Shown one piece after another: positions 52,695 to 61,019 of a DNA stretch of 64,000 nt (its first letter is position 1; every line of letters starts with the position of its first letter). The DNA is from Salinarchaeum sp. Harcht-Bsk1. Lineage in GTDB: Archaea > Halobacteriota > Halobacteria > Halobacteriales > Salinarchaeaceae. The stretch lies in contig NC_021313.1 of the NCBI RefSeq assembly GCF_000403645.1, forward strand, positions 186,001 through 250,000. The letters are read 5' to 3'. The notes under the pieces are model-generated. The model was not told the origin of the DNA. It made no database searches and was given only the letters and a program-made list of their open reading frames with translations. A program made the position numbers and the translations under genes.

Positions 52695-54224
52695 TCAGTC
52701 GTCTTCGGTCGTGATGTCCGCCGACAGGCCCTGGGCCATCGCGATGTCCTCGTCGTTGTTCAGCGTCCAGGCGGTCCGATCAGTGACGGACTCGATGACC
52801 TCGCGGGCGCTCGGCGCTCCCTTTCCGGACTTCTTCACGCCGCCGAAGGGCAGGTGGACCTCCGCGCCGATGCAGGGGAGGTTGGCGTAGGCGAGGCCGA
52901 CCTCGCCACGGTCGCGGTAGTAGTTCAACTGTCGGTAGTCCTCGGAGATGACGGCGCCGGCGAGGCCGTAGGGCACGTCGTTGTGGATCTCGACGGCGTC
53001 CTCGATGGTACCCTCGTACTCGACGAGCGCGACGTGTGGGCCGAAGACCTCCTCCTTGAGACAGCGCAGCGTGGGGTCGTACTCGATCTCGTACACGAAC
53101 GGGCCGATCCAGTGGCCCTCGGTGTTGCCGCCGGGAATCTCGTCGGCGTCGAGGTCCGCGCGATCGACGAGCACGTTGGCGCCCTCCTTGCGGGCGAGGT
53201 CGTTGTACTCGTGGAACTTCTCGACCTGCCGCTCGTCGATCGCGGGGCCCATGAACGTGTCCTCGTCGAGGGGATCGCCGACGGCGACGGATTCGGCGAG
53301 GTCGACGAAGCGCCGTTTGAACTCGTCGTAGACGTCGGTGTGGACGATCAGGCGCTCGGAGGAGACGCAGCGCTGGCCCGTCGTCTTGAACGACGACATG
53401 ACCGCGGAGTGGACGGCGATGTCGAGGTCCGCCTCCTCGGTGACGACGATGGCGTTCTTGCCGCCCATCTCCAGCGCGACGTCGCGGCCAGGCTGGCCAC
53501 CGATCTCGTCGGCGATCGAGTGACCGACCTCCGCCGAACCGGTGAACAGCACCGTGGGGACGCGCTCGTCGTCGACGATCGCAGCGCCGGCGTCGCCGAA
53601 GCCCTGCACCATGTTGAAGACGCCGTCCGGGATGCCAGTGTCCTCGAACATCTCCGCGATGATCTGGCCACACCAGGGGGTCTGCTCGGCGGGCTTCCAG
53701 ACCACGGTGTTGCCTTCGACCAACGAGACGGCCATATGCCAGAACGGAATCGCGACCGGGAAGTTCCAGGGCGTGATGCAGCCCACGACGCCCCTGGGTT
53801 GCCGGCGCATGTAGGAGTCCTTCGCAGCGATCTCGCTCGGGACGACGTCGCCGTGGGGATGGCGAGCGTTCCCCGCCGCCCACTCGACCATGTGCCAGGC
53901 CTCGGTGACGTCGGCCTTGCCCTCGGAGATCTCCTTGCCGCACTCCTGGGTCACGATCTCGCCGAGTTCCTCGTGACGATCACGGAGTTCGTGATAGATC
54001 TCCCAGAGGTACTCCGCCCGATCGATGTAGGAGAGGGAGCGCCACTCCTCGAACGCGTCTTCGGCCGCGCCGACTGCTGCCTCGACGTCCTCGGGCGTCC
54101 CTCGGTGGAACTCCGCGAGCGTGTCGCCCGTCGCAGGGTCCTCGCTCGTGAACGTCTCCGCGCCGCTGCCGTCGATCCACTCGCCGCCGACGTAGTGTCC
54201 AAAGGTATCCTGTGGAGGGGACAT
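52695..54224 (-). CDS. Aldehyde dehydrogenase
   Basis: A 509-residue NAD(P)-dependent aldehyde dehydrogenase. Motifs are CITPWNFPVAIPFWHMA, FTGSAEVGHSIAD, LEMGGKNAIVV (Glu) and TTGQRCVSSERL (Cys). The C-terminal EEVFGPHVALVEYEG and LPFGGVKKSGKG are typical of the semialdehyde/alpha-aminoadipate-semialdehyde type. It could handle succinate semialdehyde or a related acid semialdehyde. The ATG at 54224 (MSPPQDTFGHYVGG) is chosen; 281 codons of open frame upstream are without homology. Divergent from the Vms1-like gene. Confidence 0.92.
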   Translation of the reverse strand: MSPPQDTFGHYVGGEWIDGSGAETFTSEDPATGDTLAEFHRGTPEDVEAAVGAAEDAFEEWRSLSYIDRAEYLWEIYHELRDRHEELGEIVTQECGKEISEGKADVTEAWHMVEWAAGNARHPHGDVVPSEIAAKDSYMRRQPRGVVGCITPWNFPVAIPFWHMAVSLVEGNTVVWKPAEQTPWCGQIIAEMFEDTGIPDGVFNMVQGFGDAGAAIVDDERVPTVLFTGSAEVGHSIADEIGGQPGRDVALEMGGKNAIVVTEEADLDIAVHSAVMSSFKTTGQRCVSSERLIVHTDVYDEFKRRFVDLAESVAVGDPLDEDTFMGPAIDERQVEKFHEYNDLARKEGANVLVDRADLDADEIPGGNTEGHWIGPFVYEIEYDPTLRCLKEEVFGPHVALVEYEGTIEDAVEIHNDVPYGLAGAVISEDYRQLNYYRDRGEVGLAYANLPCIGAEVHLPFGGVKKSGKGAPSAREVIESVTDRTAWTLNNDEDIAMAQGLSADITTEDD

Positions 54225-54365
54225 GGTGGCAATATTTTCGTCACGCCGTGAAAAACCCATCTGTCGATCGTGATAGACTGGACGGATGCCCATCGGGAAT
54301 CGTGCGGCTGCAGCCACTGCCTCGTGCCCGGAACACGGAAGTGAGTCGGGGAGAGCAATGGTGGC

Positions 54366-55268
54366 ATGATCGACCGGCTGCTCGGCGGCGGACGGATCGA
54401 GGAGCTGGAAGCCGAGCTCGAGGAGGCCCGGGAGGAACGGGAGCGGGCCGAAGCGCAACTCGAAGCCGAGGAGCGCCGCCGCGCCGAAGCTGTCACGGCT
54501 CGACAGGAGGCCCAGGAGCGCGTCAACGAACTCGAGGACAGGATTGCGCAGCTGGAAGGCACCGTCGAGCGGCTGGAAGGTGACGAGGCCGACCTCTCCT
54601 TCCGTGGCCGCAGGAATCTGGATCGACGCGCCACTGCCCGGATCCTCGACCGACTCGACAGCGTCGAGGCGCCACCCGACGCAGCGATGACGGCCGTGGT
54701 CGATGACCACGTTCCCGAGGATGCCAGGGAGGCATTCGGCGAGCGGTCGGCGCTCGTCGAGCGAGCCGCGCCTTGCGTCGCCGTCACGGACGAGGACGGG
54801 CTGCTCAGCGCTGCCCTTCGGCCACCGGTTCTCCCCGAACCCGGCGTCACGTGGGCCGAGTCGTTCGACCTCGACCGGTCCAGCTTCCTCCCGACCGGTA
54901 CGTTCGCGGTCGCACTCGTCCGCTCGGACCTCTTCGCGCTCGGCGAGTATCGCGGCGACGAGCGGCTGGCATTCGAGGGCTTCGAGAGCGACGTCAAAGG
55001 TGACCACTCCAAAGGTGGCTTCTCGCAGGGCCGCTTCGAGCGCCGTCGCGACGCCCAGATCGAGGAGCACCTCGAGGACGTGCAGGCCGCGCTCGCAGAT
55101 CGGGACGCCGAAACGCTCTATCTCACCGGCGATCGGAGCGCCCTCGACGCGCTCGCCGACGAGGTCGACGCCAGGGCGAGTGCGCCCGTCGACGCCACGG
55201 GGAAGCCGGAAGCTGCGCTCGAGGAAGCGTTCGCGGACTTCTGGCGGACGACGCTCTATCTCGTCTGA
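54366..55268 (+). CDS. Vms1/VLRF1-like peptidyl-tRNA hydrolase family protein
   Basis: A 300-residue protein with an N-terminal coiled coil (residues about 8-72, IEELEAELEEAREERERAEA onward) and a domain related to eRF1 domain 2 and the Vms1/ANKZF1 release factors (about 95-240). The diagnostic loop is KGDHSKGGFSQGRFERRRD (residues 211-229), where Gln221 is the candidate catalytic residue that releases nascent chains from stalled ribosomes. The C-terminal 60 residues are a helical end. It starts with ATG at 54366. It is divergent from an aldehyde dehydrogenase. The role in ribosome rescue is family-based, not shown here. Confidence 0.8.
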   Translation: MIDRLLGGGRIEELEAELEEAREERERAEAQLEAEERRRAEAVTARQEAQERVNELEDRIAQLEGTVERLEGDEADLSFRGRRNLDRRATARILDRLDSVEAPPDAAMTAVVDDHVPEDAREAFGERSALVERAAPCVAVTDEDGLLSAALRPPVLPEPGVTWAESFDLDRSSFLPTGTFAVALVRSDLFALGEYRGDERLAFEGFESDVKGDHSKGGFSQGRFERRRDAQIEEHLEDVQAALADRDAETLYLTGDRSALDALADEVDARASAPVDATGKPEAALEEAFADFWRTTLYLV

Positions 55269-55321
55269 GTCGTCGGTCGGGTGTGCTCAGCAGTCATTCG
55301 AATCGACGTCCCGCCGACGGG

Positions 55322-55690
55322 TCAGTCCGCAGCCTCCTCGCCGTCCAGTCGGAGCCAGGTCCGCTCTTCGCCGTCGACCTCGCCGGGAACCCCGCGTTCG
55401 TCGGCGATGGCGGCGTGGAACGCGTCGAAGGTGTCGATCCCCCCGTCGCGATACCGGGACGCCCGGTAGAGGATCGCGGGATCGTCGTCGAAGTCGGCGA
55501 GGTCGAGCATCGCCGTGATCGCGCGTTCGCGGTCGAAGTGGTACGACTCCTCGATCAAGAATAGCTCCACGAACGTCACCAGCGACACCTGCAGATCGTC
55601 TTCGTGTTCTGCGAGCAGTGACGCCGCCCGATCGATCCGTGACTCGTCCTCCGTCAGGAGCGCGAGCCAGACCGATAGGTCAGCGTACAT
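55322..55690 (-). CDS. PIN-domain toxin of a VapBC-type pair
   Basis: A 122-residue PIN nuclease. Acidic active-site residues are Asp4 (MYADLSVWLALL), Glu in VTFVELFLIEES, and Asp in TFDAFHAAIAD. The family cuts tRNA or rRNA until neutralised by the antitoxin. Its start overlaps the antitoxin stop by 11 bases, and the frame upstream of the ATG at 55690 is a shadow of the antitoxin gene. The C-terminal part (GEEAAD) is short. The pair is a candidate toxin-antitoxin module; toxicity is not shown. Confidence 0.85.
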   Translation of the reverse strand: MYADLSVWLALLTEDESRIDRAASLLAEHEDDLQVSLVTFVELFLIEESYHFDRERAITAMLDLADFDDDPAILYRASRYRDGGIDTFDAFHAAIADERGVPGEVDGEERTWLRLDGEEAAD

Positions 55691-55928
55691 GCTCGTCGAC
55701 CTCCGCGTCTCCCCGGCTACGCGCCACAGCGCGCAGCGCATCCGCGGAGGTCTCGCGAAGTTCCTCACTGCCCGACTCCCGTAGGGTCTCGATCGGATTC
55801 TGTGGGATGGGGACGAGCTTGATTCCATCCTCGAGCTCGACGACGCGGTACCGATCGCCGAACCGCTCGCGGAGCTCGGTCGGAATCGTGATCCGCCCTC
55901 GCTTGTCAGTGCTCCGCTCGACTCCCAT
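55680..55928 (-). CDS. AbrB-type antitoxin of the VapBC-type pair
   Basis: An 82-residue protein with an AbrB/MazE swapped-hairpin domain (GVERSTDKRGRITIPTELRE and YRVVELEDGIKLVPI), followed by a helical tail that would bind the PIN partner. The ATG at 55928 is chosen; a GTG at 55934 would add two residues. It overlaps the toxin gene by 11 bases. Upstream repeats of TATTCC/GGAATA (55951-55989) are probable autoregulatory sites, as known for such antitoxins. Divergent from the DgcN-type gene. Confidence 0.88.
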   Translation of the reverse strand: MGVERSTDKRGRITIPTELRERFGDRYRVVELEDGIKLVPIPQNPIETLRESGSEELRETSADALRAVARSRGDAEVDEHVR

Positions 55929-55950
55929 GCCCACAAACTGCTTTCGAGTA

Positions 55951-55989
55951 GGAATACTTCAGTCTATTCCTTAAATATTGATATATTCC
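55951..55989 (-). promoter_or_regulatory. Candidate autoregulatory operator of the VapBC-type pair
   Basis: A perfect inverted repeat GGAATA-cttcagtc-TATTCC (55951-55970) is followed by a third half-site TATTCC (55984-55989). An AT-rich stretch with TTAAATATTGATATAT lies between and gives TATA-like elements on the minus strand (TATTTAAG, about 55971-55978). Such multi-half-site operators are typical of AbrB-type antitoxins. Confidence 0.5.
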
Positions 55990-56078
55990 CACTGAGTAGA
56001 GGATTTCCCATTTTTACTTTGTTCTCCCATGCACGGACGGTACCACGTTTTTGGCCGGTGCTCGCGGAGAGTCGAGCC

Positions 56079-57143
56079 ATGCGCGTCGCGATCCTCGCCC
56101 ACGAGAAGTTCCCGGACCGCGCCAAGACGGCTGTCGGGATCTGCAGGTACGGGGAACAGGACGTCGTCGCAGTGCTCGATCGTGACCGGGCGGGCGATCG
56201 CGTCGCGGACCACGTGCCCGACGTACAGGACGCGCCGATCGTCGAATCGATGGCCGACGCACCGGCGTGTGACGCGCTCGTGATCGGCATCGCGCCGATC
56301 GGCGGCGACTTCGACCCCTCGTGGCGGTCGGACGTTCGGACGGCGCTCGAGCGAGGGTGCGACGTACTCGCAGGATTGCACTACCCGCTCGCCGAGGACG
56401 AGGAGTTCGTGACGCTCGCCGCGGAGCACGACTGCGAACTGCGAGACGTCAGAGAGCCCCCCGACGACCTCGACGTCTCACGCGGCACCGCCGGCGACGT
56501 CGACGCACACGTGATCGCTACCGTCGGCACCGACTGCTCGACGGGGAAACTCACCACGACGCTCGAACTCGTCGACGCGCTCCGCGCCGAGGGCCTCGAC
56601 GCCGCTGCCGTACCGACCGGCCAGACCGGCATCCTGATCGAAGGGTGGGGGATCGCCGTCGACCGCGCGATCAGCGACTACGCGGCCGGCGCAGCCGAGC
56701 GACTCGTCGAGAACGCTGCCGCCGAGCACGACGTACTCGTCGTCGAGGGGCAGGGGAGCATCCTCCATCCGGCCTACTCCGGCGTCACGGCGAGCCTCCT
56801 CCACGGCGCGATGCCCGATGCGCTCGTGCTCTGTCACGAGGCCGGTCGCGAGGCGATCCACGGCTACGAAGCGTTTGCCATTCCGCCGGCCAGCGAGGTC
56901 GCCAGCCGATACGAGCAGTTCGTCGAGCCAGTGGCACCGGCAGCGGTGGTCGCAGGTGCCCTGAACACCTCGAGGATCGAGGGGGAGGACGAAGCCCAGC
57001 GGGCGGTCGAGGAATTCGGCGCGGCGATCGACGCACCGGCGACGGATCCAGTTCGCTTCGAGGCAAGCGAAGTCGTCGACGGACTGGTTCCGGAGGATGA
57101 GGAGGCAGCGCAAAGTGGCCGATCGGGGGGGCCTGAACCGTGA
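56079..57143 (+). CDS. dgcN: DUF1611 protein, D-glutamate N-acetyltransferase DgcN-type
   Basis: A 354-residue protein of the DUF1611 family, members of which (DgcN) acetylate D-glutamate with acetyl-CoA. It has an N-terminal Rossmann-like part (MRVAILAHEKFPDRAKTAVG) and a P-loop-like motif VGTDCSTGKLTTTLEL near residue 150, then GILIEGWGIAVD and LVVEGQGSILHPAYSG. The stop overlaps the start of the enolase-superfamily gene by 4 bases, the pairing (dgcN-dgcA) described for D-glutamate catabolism in marine bacteria and halophilic archaea. A GTTTTTG-type element at about 56046-56052 fits a promoter. The symbol is based on the pair. Confidence 0.85.
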   Translation: MRVAILAHEKFPDRAKTAVGICRYGEQDVVAVLDRDRAGDRVADHVPDVQDAPIVESMADAPACDALVIGIAPIGGDFDPSWRSDVRTALERGCDVLAGLHYPLAEDEEFVTLAAEHDCELRDVREPPDDLDVSRGTAGDVDAHVIATVGTDCSTGKLTTTLELVDALRAEGLDAAAVPTGQTGILIEGWGIAVDRAISDYAAGAAERLVENAAAEHDVLVVEGQGSILHPAYSGVTASLLHGAMPDALVLCHEAGREAIHGYEAFAIPPASEVASRYEQFVEPVAPAAVVAGALNTSRIEGEDEAQRAVEEFGAAIDAPATDPVRFEASEVVDGLVPEDEEAAQSGRSGGPEP

Positions 57144-58195
57144 CGGGAACACCCCAGAGCGTCGAACCGTCGTTCGAGCGTATCGAACTCCCACTGGCGG
57201 TGCCCTTCGAGATTTCCAGGGGATCGATGACCACGACGGAGGTCGTCGTCGTACGTCTCGACGACGGCGAGCGCGTCGGTATCGGCGCGGCGAGTCCGTC
57301 GGCCTACTACGGTGAGGACCCCGACTCGGTCGCGTCGGCGCTGCCGGATCTCCTCGATGTCGTCGAGTCGGTGGGCGATCCGCTCGCGATCCAGCGGATC
57401 GAGCTCGACCTCCGGGCGACCGCACCCGCCGACGCGGCGGCCCGCGCTGCAGTCAGTATCGCCGTCCACGATCTCGCGGCGAAACGGCTCGGCGTGCCCC
57501 TCTATCGGCTGTGGGGGCTCGATCCCGACGCTGCACCGTCGACTTCCTTCTCGATCGGGATCGCGGACCCCGAGACGATGGCAGCGCGAGCAGCGGAGGC
57601 CGTCGAACGCGGCTTCGGGACGCTCAAATTGAAACTCGGCACCGACGACGATCGATCGCGGCTCCTCGGCGTTCGCGAGGCAGTTCCCGAGGCCACGCTA
57701 CGAGTCGACGGGAACTGCGCGTGGGATCGCGAGACCGCACTCGATCGACTCGACCTCCTGGAAACGGCCGAGGTGGGCCTGCTGGAACAGCCCGTCGCAG
57801 CCGACGACCTCGACGGCCTCCGAGCAGTCACCGACGCGACGTCGATCCCGGTGGTTGCGGACGAATCCTGCGTCGTAGCGAGCGACGTACCGGCCGTCGC
57901 GGCGACCTGCGACGCGATCGTCTGCAAACTGATGAAGTGTGGCGGCCCCTGGGCCGCCCGCGAGCAAATCGAGGCTGCTCACGCCCACGGCCTGGAGGTC
58001 ATGCTCGGCTGCATGGTGGAGTCGAACGCCTCGATCGCCGCCGGGTGGCACCTCGCGCCGCTGGTCGAGCGCGTCGATCTCGACGGTTCGCTGTTGCTCG
58101 CCGAGGACCCCTTCGACGGCGTGACCCTCGCCGACGCCCGCCCACTGCTCCGCGAGCAGGAAGGGTTCGGCACCGGCGCCGGTGACCGATCCTGA
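57140..58195 (+). CDS. dgcA: Enolase-superfamily dipeptide epimerase/N-acetyl-D-glutamate racemase DgcA-type
   Basis: A 351-residue enolase-superfamily enzyme. Catalytic residues are seen in TLKLKLGTDD (Lys-x-Lys), RVDGNCAWDRE (Asp), GLLEQPVAADD (Glu), VADESC (Asp) and IVCKLMKCGG (Lys). By sequence it is like L-Ala-D/L-Glu epimerases; beside a DUF1611 gene it is best read as DgcA, which racemises N-acetyl-D-glutamate to the L form. The start is a GTG at 57140 that overlaps dgcN by 4 bases. The deacylase expected to finish the pathway is not in the window. Confidence 0.87.
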   Translation: MTGTPQSVEPSFERIELPLAVPFEISRGSMTTTEVVVVRLDDGERVGIGAASPSAYYGEDPDSVASALPDLLDVVESVGDPLAIQRIELDLRATAPADAAARAAVSIAVHDLAAKRLGVPLYRLWGLDPDAAPSTSFSIGIADPETMAARAAEAVERGFGTLKLKLGTDDDRSRLLGVREAVPEATLRVDGNCAWDRETALDRLDLLETAEVGLLEQPVAADDLDGLRAVTDATSIPVVADESCVVASDVPAVAATCDAIVCKLMKCGGPWAAREQIEAAHAHGLEVMLGCMVESNASIAAGWHLAPLVERVDLDGSLLLAEDPFDGVTLADARPLLREQEGFGTGAGDRS

Positions 58196-58282
58196 ACGGT
58201 CGTTGCTCGTCAGCGCGCCGGTCGACAGCGGACGACTGCCGAGAGGCCAACCTTCAGGAGCGGGGCGATCCGACGATCACGT

Positions 58283-59272
58283 ATGCATCAGCGACGACTC
58301 GGCTCGACGGACCAGTACGTCTCGGAGGTCGGTCTCGGCACCTGGAACATCGGCGGAAGCTGGGGCGACGTCTCGGACGAAACCGGCCGCGAGGTCGTGC
58401 GCGCGGCCATCGACGCGGGCATCGACTTCGTCGACACGGCGGACGTCTACGGCGACGGCCGTAGCGAGTCCCACATCGGCACCGTGCTCGAGGAGCGCGA
58501 CGCCTACGACGACGTGTTCGTTGCGACGAAGACCGGCCGACGGCTCGACCCCCACGAGCCCGAACGCTACAACTACGAGACGCTCCGGCCCCAGGTCGAG
58601 CGTAGCCTCGAGAACCTCGGCGTCGAGACGATCGACCTCCTGCAGTTGCACTGTCCGCCGACGGAGGCCTACTACCAGCCCGACACGTTCGAGATGCTCG
58701 AACGGTTCGAGGAGGAGGGCATCATCGAGCAGGCTGGCGTCAGCGTCGAGAAGGTCGAGGAGGCGGAGAAGGCGATCGAGTACGACGTCGTCGAGAGCGT
58801 CCAGATCATCTTCAACCCCTTCCGGCAACGCCCGAAGGAGCGGTTCTTCAGGGCCGCCAACCGGTACGACGTCGGGATCATCGTTCGCGTGCCCTACGCC
58901 TCCGGGCTGCTGACCGGCGCGCTCGATCGCGACCAGGAGTTCGCCGAGGACGACCACCGGAACTTCAACCGCGAGGGCGAGGCCTTCGACGTCGGCGAGA
59001 CGTTCGCCGGCGTGCCCTACGAGACGGGCCACGACGCCCTCGAGGCGATGGAGCCCCACCTCCCGGACGACCGCTCGACGGCGCAGGCGACGCTCCGGTG
59101 GATCCTGGATCACGACCAGGTGACGACCGTGATTCCGGGGACCACCTCGCCCGCCCACGTCGAGTCGAACGCGGCGGTCTCCGAGCAGCCACGGCTCTCA
59201 CACGAGGTCCACGGTGCGATCCGCGACGTCTACGAGGAGTACGTCTACGAGCACGTTCACCACCGCTGGTAA
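58283..59272 (+). CDS. Aldo/keto reductase
   Basis: A 329-residue NADPH-dependent aldo/keto reductase. The tetrad is visible: Asp in FVDTADVYGDGRSE (with Tyr), Lys in FVATKTGRR and His in LLQLHCPPTEAY. The C-terminal cofactor loop TVIPGTTSPAHVESN is typical. It starts with ATG at 58283 about 90 bases after dgcA, on the same strand. Substrates of this family are broad; a role in detoxifying aldehydes is usual. Converges with a universal stress gene. Confidence 0.93.
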   Translation: MHQRRLGSTDQYVSEVGLGTWNIGGSWGDVSDETGREVVRAAIDAGIDFVDTADVYGDGRSESHIGTVLEERDAYDDVFVATKTGRRLDPHEPERYNYETLRPQVERSLENLGVETIDLLQLHCPPTEAYYQPDTFEMLERFEEEGIIEQAGVSVEKVEEAEKAIEYDVVESVQIIFNPFRQRPKERFFRAANRYDVGIIVRVPYASGLLTGALDRDQEFAEDDHRNFNREGEAFDVGETFAGVPYETGHDALEAMEPHLPDDRSTAQATLRWILDHDQVTTVIPGTTSPAHVESNAAVSEQPRLSHEVHGAIRDVYEEYVYEHVHHRW

Positions 59273-59318
59273 TCCGCAGCGACAGTCGAACCCTCGAAGC
59301 AACGGTTCGGGGCGGTCG

Positions 59319-59750
59319 TTACTCGTCTGCGCTGAGCTGGCGAACGGTCAGTACGGGCACCGGACAGGTCCGGACGACGCGCTCGGCGACGCTCCCGATG
59401 AGAAACCGGTGCTCGCCGTGCCGGCCACGGGTACCCGTAGCGACGACGTCGATCCCTTCTTCGCGGGCGTACTCGGCGATTGCGTCGGCGGGGCGCCCTT
59501 CGATGACGGCGGTCGTTACCTCACGATCCGTCCGCTCGGAGACCCCCTCCACGGCCTTGCTCGCGTCGGCTTCGAGCGCCGCACGAAGCTCGTCCCGGAG
59601 TTGTTCGGGCGAAGACGCAACCTCTGTCTCGTCGACGACGGACAGCGCGTGCACCTCGGCGTCGAAGCGGTCGGCCAGGTCGATGGCCACGTCGACGGAC
59701 CGGGAGACGCTCTCAGAGCCGTCGGTCGCGATGGCGACGGTATCGATCAT
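59319..59750 (-). CDS. Universal stress protein UspA family, ATP-binding type
   Basis: A 143-residue Usp with the ATP-binding motif GTRGRHGEHRFLIGSVAERV near the C-terminus (G-2x-G-9x-G-S type). It starts MIDTVAIATDGSESVSRSVD and folds as one alpha/beta unit. Members respond to stress, often as dimers. The promoter region (59771-59784) contains GGTGG-aaaag-CCACC, with CTTTTCC as likely TATA-like element. It is the first of four Usp genes in 2.6 kb. Confidence 0.93.
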   Translation of the reverse strand: MIDTVAIATDGSESVSRSVDVAIDLADRFDAEVHALSVVDETEVASSPEQLRDELRAALEADASKAVEGVSERTDREVTTAVIEGRPADAIAEYAREEGIDVVATGTRGRHGEHRFLIGSVAERVVRTCPVPVLTVRQLSADE

Positions 59751-59893
59751 ACGAGAGCGTACCCGGGCAGTGGTGGAAAAGCCACCGGTCGCTCGCCACA
59801 GACGACCGACCGAGTCGTCACTGCCGACGGTCGAGCGGCCAGCTGGCGACGCTCGAGTGGACAGCTCCAGGAAAATCGACCGCAGTCGCCCGA

Positions 59894-60337
59894 TTAGCTC
59901 GTGGTGACGGTGACCGGACCATCGAAGCCGAGAATGATCGCCTGGGCGATGTCACCGAAGACGGCCTTGCCGGCGGGCGAGCGCTGCCGGCCGTGGACGA
60001 AGATGTGGTCGGCGTCGCTGGAGCGAGCCTCCGCGAGGATCTCCTCCTCGTCGTCGCCGATGCGACCGACGGCGGTGAACTCGGCGTCGGCACCGAGGAC
60101 CTCCTCGCCGATGGCCTCCGCGAACCCTTCGGCCTCCTCGACGCCGCGGGCCACGCCGTAGTCGAGTTCGATGCCGGGAATCGAGGAGAGTTCACCCTGA
60201 CGCTCCTCGAACTCTTCGTCGGACGTGACGTAGAGCAGTCGGAGTTCGGCATCGACGCCGTGTGCGAGTTCTGCGGCTTCGGCGACGAGATTCTTCGTTG
60301 CTTCGGATGCCTCGATCACGACGAGTGCGCGTTCCAT
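59894..60337 (-). CDS. Universal stress protein UspA family
   Basis: A 147-residue Usp starting MERALVVIEASEATKNLVAE and ending with HGRQRSPAGKAVFGDIAQAI. The ATP-binding glycine loop is partly changed (GRQRSPAGKAVFGD), so nucleotide binding is not certain. It is 143 bases upstream of the other minus-strand Usp gene and may share a transcript or have its own promoter. Divergent from the Usp gene at 60497. Confidence 0.9.
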   Translation of the reverse strand: MERALVVIEASEATKNLVAEAAELAHGVDAELRLLYVTSDEEFEERQGELSSIPGIELDYGVARGVEEAEGFAEAIGEEVLGADAEFTAVGRIGDDEEEILAEARSSDADHIFVHGRQRSPAGKAVFGDIAQAIILGFDGPVTVTTS

Positions 60338-60496
60338 GGTGACGGGGTTCGAGGTGGGGGCTCAAAGTCGTTCTGTCTCACGAGTGCCCGCAACCGGCCG
60401 GACTCCGGCGATTATTGCCGCCCACGCAGGTCGATCGAGTCTGACCGGCGATCGCGGTCGGGTAGTTTTTTCCCCGCCGCGGATCGAAGGTCGTGT

Positions 60497-60958
60497 ATGG
60501 CGCCCGCAGACGCTCCGCTGTCGGTCGAGACGGTACTCGTGCCCGTCGACGGGACCGACCAGGCCACCAAAGCCGCCGAGTACGCCATCGCGATCGCGGA
60601 TCGGTACGACGCGGACGTCACCGCCGTCTACGTCCTCGCCGAGACCATCAGCCGAGCGATCGAGCGCGAGGCCGTCGATCACGAGACCGTGGCCGAGGAG
60701 AGCCAGTCCTACCTCGAGGGGCTCACCGAGACGGCAGCCGCGTCGGGGGTCGCTCTCGACGCGACCGTCGCCTACGGCTTCTCGAAGACCAAGAAGAGTC
60801 AGCATCCCGGAAGCGTGGTCCTCGACACCGCCGACGAGATCGGCGCGGACTTCCTCGTCATTCCGCGGGAGGACCAGCACGAGGACGAACGGGACACGCT
60901 GGCGAAGGCTGCGGAGTACGTGCTGTTGTACGCGAGTCAGCCGGTCCTGTCGGTCTGA
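60497..60958 (+). CDS. Universal stress protein UspA family, non-ATP type
   Basis: A 153-residue Usp starting MAPADAPLSVETVLVPVDGT. The C-terminal loop is IPREDQHEDERDTLAKAAEY, which lacks the glycine-rich ATP motif, so it may act without bound nucleotide. The promoter element AGTTTTTTCC (60464-60473) lies about 25-33 bases before the ATG at 60497, giving a leaderless start. Divergent from the Usp at 59894. Confidence 0.92.
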   Translation: MAPADAPLSVETVLVPVDGTDQATKAAEYAIAIADRYDADVTAVYVLAETISRAIEREAVDHETVAEESQSYLEGLTETAAASGVALDATVAYGFSKTKKSQHPGSVVLDTADEIGADFLVIPREDQHEDERDTLAKAAEYVLLYASQPVLSV

Positions 60959-61019
60959 AACGCGGCCCCTTCGTCTGTAACGCTCACTGTCGATCTGAAC
61001 GACCTGGGCTCGGACGGAC

